This document shows positions 7,498 through 10,006 of a stretch of DNA of 10,006 nucleotides, in pieces. The DNA comes from an uncultured bacterium (GTDB lineage Bacteria; Bacillota; Clostridia; Oscillospirales; Butyricicoccaceae). The stretch spans positions 1-10,006 of the forward strand of contig CAJMOV010000050.1 in NCBI GenBank assembly GCA_905215125.1, written 5' to 3'. The notes below the pieces were generated by a model, which saw nothing but the letters and a program-made list of their open reading frames with translations, was not told the DNA's origin and did no database searches. Position 1 is the first letter of the stretch. Each line of letters starts with the position of its first letter. The position numbers and the translations under genes were made by a program.

Positions 7498-7602
7498 GGG
7501 CAGGATATGCCGGCGCTTTTCTTTGTCGCCCGGGCGCTTGCTATACATATTGTATCGCAGTCCGGCGGCCTGCATTTTTCATTTGCTGAAAGGGGTCTTT
7601 TG

Positions 7603-7905
7603 ATGGACAGCCAGGAAAAAAAGGGGCTTGGCATGAAGCCTGAGGAAAGCCACTATTCTTTTTTCCAGCATAAGGACTGCGAATTTTTTCCCTGCCATAA
7701 AACCGCTAAGCCCGAGGATTTTAACTGTTTGTTTTGCTACTGCCCCCTGTACACCCTCGGCTCCGCCTGCGGCGGAAGCTGCTCGTGGCTGCCTGACGGC
7801 ACCAAGGATTGCAGCGGCTGTCTTCTCCCCCACGGGCGTGGAAGCTACGGCTATATAATCTCCAAATTCAACCTTCTTTCTGAGCTTGCAAAGAAAAACC
7901 GGTGA
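7603..7905 (+). CDS. Cysteine-rich small domain protein, probable metal binding (PF04071-like)
   Basis: The 100-residue protein has nine cysteines between residues 26 and 73 (26, 31, 42, 45, 47, 56, 60, 70, 73) plus His23, His32 and His77. The order CEFFPCHK, then FNCLFCYCPLY, then CGG, then KDCSGCLLPH matches what I recall of the cysteine-rich small domain family (PF04071), whose function is unknown but which often occurs near cobalamin genes. I chose the ATG at 7603, which has AAAGGGG 7 nt upstream; the in-frame extension to 7480 lacks family-like sequence. It is cytoplasmic by appearance, with no signal peptide or membrane segment. It diverges from the B12 riboswitch operon and converges on cobS-cobC. 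A role in cobalt or corrinoid handling is an inference from context only. Whether it binds zinc, cobalt or an iron-sulfur cluster cannot be read from the sequence. Confidence 0.85.
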   Translation: MDSQEKKGLGMKPEESHYSFFQHKDCEFFPCHKTAKPEDFNCLFCYCPLYTLGSACGGSCSWLPDGTKDCSGCLLPHGRGSYGYIISKFNLLSELAKKNR

Positions 7906-7971
7906 TTTTTGCAGATGCTGCGGCAAATAAAGGCTGCGTGCAGGCTGCGATTCTAAAAAACTATCATCAAT

Positions 7972-8021
7972 AAAAAGTGCCGAGCCTGCAGCCGATACAA
8001 AGGCCGCAGGCTCGGTTTATT
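7972..8021. terminator. Bidirectional intrinsic terminator between convergent genes
   Basis: CCGAGCCTGC (7980-7989) and GCAGGCTCGG (8006-8015) form a perfect 10-bp stem. Rightward, it is followed by TTTATT and would end the cysteine-rich gene. Leftward, it is followed by CACTTTTTATT (the complement of the A-run at 7972-7976) and would end the cobS-cobC transcript, whose last stop is at 8124. One hairpin thus appears to serve both convergent units. Confidence 0.87.
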
Positions 8022-8123
8022 GCTTTCGGGCTTTACGCCAGCAAAGGAGCAGCCGGCGGGCATCGCCTTGCCGTGCCGTTCGTCTTGCTGCACAGAGAGC
8101 GATCTCCCCTTTACTGGCGCCAT

Positions 8124-8687
8124 TCATTCTTCCAAAAAAATACATTTATCCCGGTACAGACAGGATATCATCTGCCCGTTCCCGATATGATAGTCGTAAA
8201 ATTCATGCGGCGGCTGCCCCAACGCTTCCAGGATAGCCATGATAACGCCGCCGTGAATCACAAACGCAGCCCTTGCCCCTTCGGGGACTTCAGCCATCAC
8301 CGCTGAAAAGGCGTCACAGCAACGCTGCTTGAAAGCGCTGACGCTCTCGCCGCCCGGGATCGGCGCCAGGCACATAGACCCTACCCACTCTTGATATTCA
8401 GGGCTTGCGGCTAATTCTTGCGCAGTCTTCCCTTCAAATATTCCAAAGTCCGTCTCCGAAAAGCCCTCTACGACGACGCCGGCCGTCCGCGGAAACAGCA
8501 GGGCCGCAGTCTGCCGCGTCCTGCGCATGGGGCTGACAAACAGAAAATCCGTTTGCAAAGCCCGCCCTCGCAGCTTTAATACCTGCTCGACGCCTTGCCG
8601 GCAAAGCGGCTCGTCAGTACGCCCGATGTACCGTTTTTGCAGGTTGCCGGCCGTCGCCCCGTGTCGGATAAACAGGATCCTGTTCAC
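8124..8687 (-). CDS. cobC: Alpha-ribazole phosphatase CobC (histidine phosphatase family)
   Basis: CobC removes the 5'-phosphate from alpha-ribazole-phosphate or adenosylcobalamin-phosphate late in lower-loop assembly. The 187-residue protein has the phosphoglycerate-mutase-like signature RHGATAG with catalytic His9, SPMRRTRQTA at 52-61, an acidic residue near 78 (SETDFGIFEGKT), and the second catalytic histidine at 145 in VIHGGV. I chose a GTG start at 8687 because it overlaps the cobS stop as GTGA, has a GGGGGGA stretch just upstream, and places the phosphatase motif at the N-terminus as in the family. A reading extended to 9101 would overlap cobS across most of its length and has no domain-like sequence there. 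Other histidine phosphatases look similar; the overlap with cobS supports CobC. Confidence 0.88.
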   Translation of the reverse strand: MNRILFIRHGATAGNLQKRYIGRTDEPLCRQGVEQVLKLRGRALQTDFLFVSPMRRTRQTAALLFPRTAGVVVEGFSETDFGIFEGKTAQELAASPEYQEWVGSMCLAPIPGGESVSAFKQRCCDAFSAVMAEVPEGARAAFVIHGGVIMAILEALGQPPHEFYDYHIGNGQMISCLYRDKCIFLEE

Positions 8688-9448
8688 GCCCCAATCCCCC
8701 CGATCCAGACGCCAATTATGCAGGCAAGCTCGCACAACTGCAAAAAGAAGCCTGAAGTATCGCCCGTAACGCCGCCAAAGGTTTTCATGGCAAACCTTCG
8801 ATACCAAAGCATTACCGCGGCGGCAAAGAGCACGGCCGTCCCGCCCGGGATGGGAGACAGGCACAGCATTGCAGTCCCGGTCAGCGCCGCCGCCAGAATC
8901 ATACAACGGGCGGCGTTTCGTTTTTCTGCACGCTCGGTATAGGCGCACAGCATCCCCGATTTTCTGGCGTTTGGCAAACTGACAGCGCAAAACGCCGACA
9001 GGGCACGGGAAAGCACAAAGGCCAGACAAAAATCCAATATTTGTCTTCTTTCGTATAATTCGTAAAACAGTCCCAGGCTTAACAGCAAATAAACGCCGCA
9101 ATAAATCACTGCAAAAGCGCCGCTGCTGGAATCCTTCATGATCTCCAGCTTTCGCTCCCGCGGCTGGTGAGAGGCCAGGGCGTCAACCGTGTCCATATAT
9201 CCATCCATATGGATTCCCCCGGTAATGAGCAGCGGGATGCACACCGCCATTGCCGCGAAAAGCACGCCGCTGATACCCAGCATCAGGCAAAGCTGATACC
9301 AACCCCAAAGCGCGCCGCCGCAGATCAGACCCACTGCGGGGAAAAAGCAAATGGCGTATTTCATGTTCCGCTCATTCCATTCAAACTGCGGCACTGGCAG
9401 CGCGCTGTATGTGGATAACGCCACCAAAAACGATTCGAATAAGCGCAT
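8684..9448 (-). CDS. cobS: Adenosylcobinamide-GDP ribazoletransferase (cobalamin synthase) CobS
   Basis: CobS is an integral membrane enzyme that joins adenosylcobinamide-GDP to alpha-ribazole or its 5'-phosphate, giving adenosylcobalamin or its phosphate. The 254-residue protein shows the family start LFESFLVALSTYSALPVP, the acidic catalytic motif GGIHMDGYMDTVDALAS from residue 77 (Asp82 and Asp86), MKDSSSGAF at 104-112, and GGVTGDTSGF at 225-234. Several hydrophobic segments surround these motifs, and the length is normal. The ATG at 9448 has AAAGAGG about 6 nt upstream; the TTG two codons earlier (9454) would fall almost inside that site. Its stop overlaps the cobC GTG by 4 bases. It has its own promoter and a leader with a terminator-like hairpin, separate from the riboswitch operon. 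Confidence 0.95.
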   Translation of the reverse strand: MRLFESFLVALSTYSALPVPQFEWNERNMKYAICFFPAVGLICGGALWGWYQLCLMLGISGVLFAAMAVCIPLLITGGIHMDGYMDTVDALASHQPRERKLEIMKDSSSGAFAVIYCGVYLLLSLGLFYELYERRQILDFCLAFVLSRALSAFCAVSLPNARKSGMLCAYTERAEKRNAARCMILAAALTGTAMLCLSPIPGGTAVLFAAAVMLWYRRFAMKTFGGVTGDTSGFFLQLCELACIIGVWIGGIGA

Positions 9449-9472
9449 AAACAACCTCTTTTTACCGAAGGG

Positions 9473-9503
9473 ACAAAAATACGGCAGCCCGCTCAGACTG
9501 CCG
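9473..9503 (-). terminator. Terminator-like hairpin in the cobS leader (candidate attenuator)
   Basis: On the minus strand CGGCAGTC (9496-9503) pairs with GGCTGCCG (9482-9489), giving an 8-bp stem (one G-U pair) with a 6-nt loop, followed by TATTTTTGT. It falls about 60-80 nt after the predicted transcription start and about 25 nt before the cobS ATG, so it would stop transcription before the gene. Upstream leader AGACTTGC (9519-9526) can instead pair with GCAGTCT from the left arm, and a CTTTAC/GTAAAG hairpin lies at 9531-9546. I found no cobalamin-riboswitch motif, T-box or leader peptide here. Confidence 0.65.
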
Positions 9504-9563
9504 CGGCTGGCTGAAAAGCAAGTCTCTGCCCTTTACAGCCGTAAAGCGGATAGCCTATTCCCC

Positions 9564-9592
9564 ATAATATTTCATATCCGCCGCCCTGTCAA
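9564..9592 (-). promoter_or_regulatory. Vegetative promoter of the cobS-cobC unit
   Basis: On the minus strand a perfect TTGACA (9587-9592) and TATTAT (9564-9569) are separated by exactly 17 nt. Transcription should start near 9557, leaving a leader of about 110 nt before the cobS ATG. The -10 box has one mismatch to consensus. Confidence 0.82.
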
Positions 9593-9895
9593 TAGGGCAG
9601 GTGCTTCTGCCGCCGCAAGCTGCATTGTGCCGGCCGTTTTCATCAAACGCCGCATGCTTGAAGGCTTCCTTCCGTACCCATGCCCGCCCCCAGTGCTTTA
9701 CAGCACGCTCCTCCAAAGCGCAGCGATGGCGCTCGGCCCATTTATTTACACTGCTTTCAGCGAATACGAAAAGCCTTGGCCGCGCTGGGAAGCAGCCCGG
9801 CGCGCGCTGCCCCTTCCCTTGCAGGAACGTCTAATCACATCTTTTAAAAATTCCCGTCCGGCAATTCGGTCAGCTCTCAAATGATGGAGCAGGAC
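9593..9895. other. Intergenic region with no recognised gene
   Basis: About 300 bp between the tRNA terminator and the cobS promoter. Short open readings on both strands show no family-like sequence and no convincing ribosome binding site. A small GTGCT/AGCAC hairpin occurs around 9692-9705. I see no riboswitch motif, repeat array or RNA gene that I can name. Confidence 0.5.
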
Positions 9896-9930
9896 GCAGA
9901 AAGGCACGCTACAAAAGCGTGCCTTTCTGC
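9896..9930 (-). terminator. Intrinsic terminator of the tRNA gene
   Basis: A perfect 15-bp inverted repeat (9896-9910 with 9916-9930) around a 5-nt loop starts 3 nt after the tRNA CCA in the leftward direction. The inner GGCACGCT/AGCGTGCC stem is followed by TTTCT. It fits a terminator that releases the tRNA precursor. Confidence 0.85.
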
Positions 9931-9933
9931 TCA

Positions 9934-10006
9934 TGGTGGGCCTTCAGGGACTTGAACCCGGGACCGTCCGGTTATGAGCCGGATGCTCTAACCAACTGAG
10001 CTAAAG
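9934..10006 (-). tRNA. tRNA with CAT anticodon, probably tRNA-Ile2 (5' end cut by window edge)
   Basis: On the minus strand the cloverleaf is visible from acceptor position 5 onward: D-arm AGCTCAGTTGGTTAGAGC, anticodon stem TCCGG/CCGGA with loop CTCATAA (anticodon CAT), T-loop TTCAAGT, acceptor 3' strand AAGGCCC, discriminator A and an encoded CCA. The first four bases are beyond the window. CAT can mean elongator Met or the Ile2 isoacceptor whose C34 is modified to lysidine. The visible G68 and G69 imply C5 and C4, which are known TilS recognition pairs, and the sequence resembles Bacillus tRNA-Ile2, so I favour Ile2. The T-stem has one C-U mismatch (CCGGG against CCCTG). Confidence 0.93.

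Noticed and set aside
7480..7905. 141-residue version of the cysteine-rich protein
   Set aside because: The extra 41 residues have no family-like sequence, and a good ribosome binding site precedes the ATG at 7603.
8124..9101. 325-residue version of CobC extended upstream
   Set aside because: The extra 138 residues overlap cobS in another frame and look like low-complexity shadow sequence; the phosphatase motif starts right at the GTG at 8687.
9351..9884. Rightward open reading of 177 codons over the cobS start and the intergenic region
   Set aside because: It runs antisense through cobS, its attenuator and its promoter, and shows no domain, signal or ribosome binding site.
9593..9895. A second cobalamin riboswitch or another RNA gene upstream of cobS
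   Set aside because: No B12 box, no GGGAAGGC-type core and no other named RNA motif could be found on either strand.

Overview
The window (10,006 bp, visibly GC-rich) looks like a chromosomal piece of an anaerobic Clostridia-type Firmicute. The evidence is AAGGAGG-like ribosome binding sites, near-perfect TTGACA/TATAAT promoters, a Gram-positive-style lipoprotein with a LAAC lipobox, and an anaerobic (cobalt-early) cobalamin pathway built around the chelatase CbiK. No mobile element, CRISPR array or phage gene was seen. Every recognised protein gene has a plausible role in vitamin B12 (cobalamin) uptake or synthesis, or belongs to a family that keeps company with it.

Layout. The left 7.4 kb is one long leftward array. 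It starts at a consensus promoter (7370-7397), runs through a cobalamin riboswitch (about 7140-7340) and its intrinsic terminator (7044-7084), and then encodes an ABC importer: permease (6014-7021), ATPase (5217-5993) and substrate-binding lipoprotein (4063-5175). After a 214-nt gap with a strong hairpin come cbiK (3063-3848), cbiA (1705-3063), cbiC (1089-1712) and cbiD (1-1089, running off the left edge). The cbi genes overlap each other by 1 to 8 bases, so they are probably translationally coupled. Diverging from the riboswitch promoter is a small rightward gene for a cysteine-rich, probably metal-binding protein (7603-7905).

A two-way terminator (7972-8021) separates that gene from a second leftward B12 unit: promoter (9564-9592), leader with its own terminator-like hairpin (9473-9503), cobS (8684-9448) and cobC (8124-8687), which overlap by 4 bases. 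At the right edge are a leftward tRNA with a CAT anticodon (probably tRNA-Ile2) and its terminator. About 300 bp between the tRNA terminator and the cobS promoter hold nothing I can recognise.

How the genes work together. The importer, under riboswitch control, probably brings in cobalamin or another corrinoid. CbiK inserts cobalt into sirohydrochlorin at the start of the anaerobic branch. CbiD methylates C1 during ring contraction, CbiC moves a methyl group to give cobyrinate, and CbiA amidates it to the a,c-diamide. CobS joins the activated corrinoid to alpha-ribazole (or its phosphate), and CobC removes the phosphate. The remaining ring-methylation, adenosylation and loop-assembly genes are not in the window; the array continues beyond the left edge. 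The most unusual points are the cobS leader, which looks like an attenuator without a recognisable cobalamin aptamer, and the uncharacterised cysteine-rich protein sitting between two B12 units.
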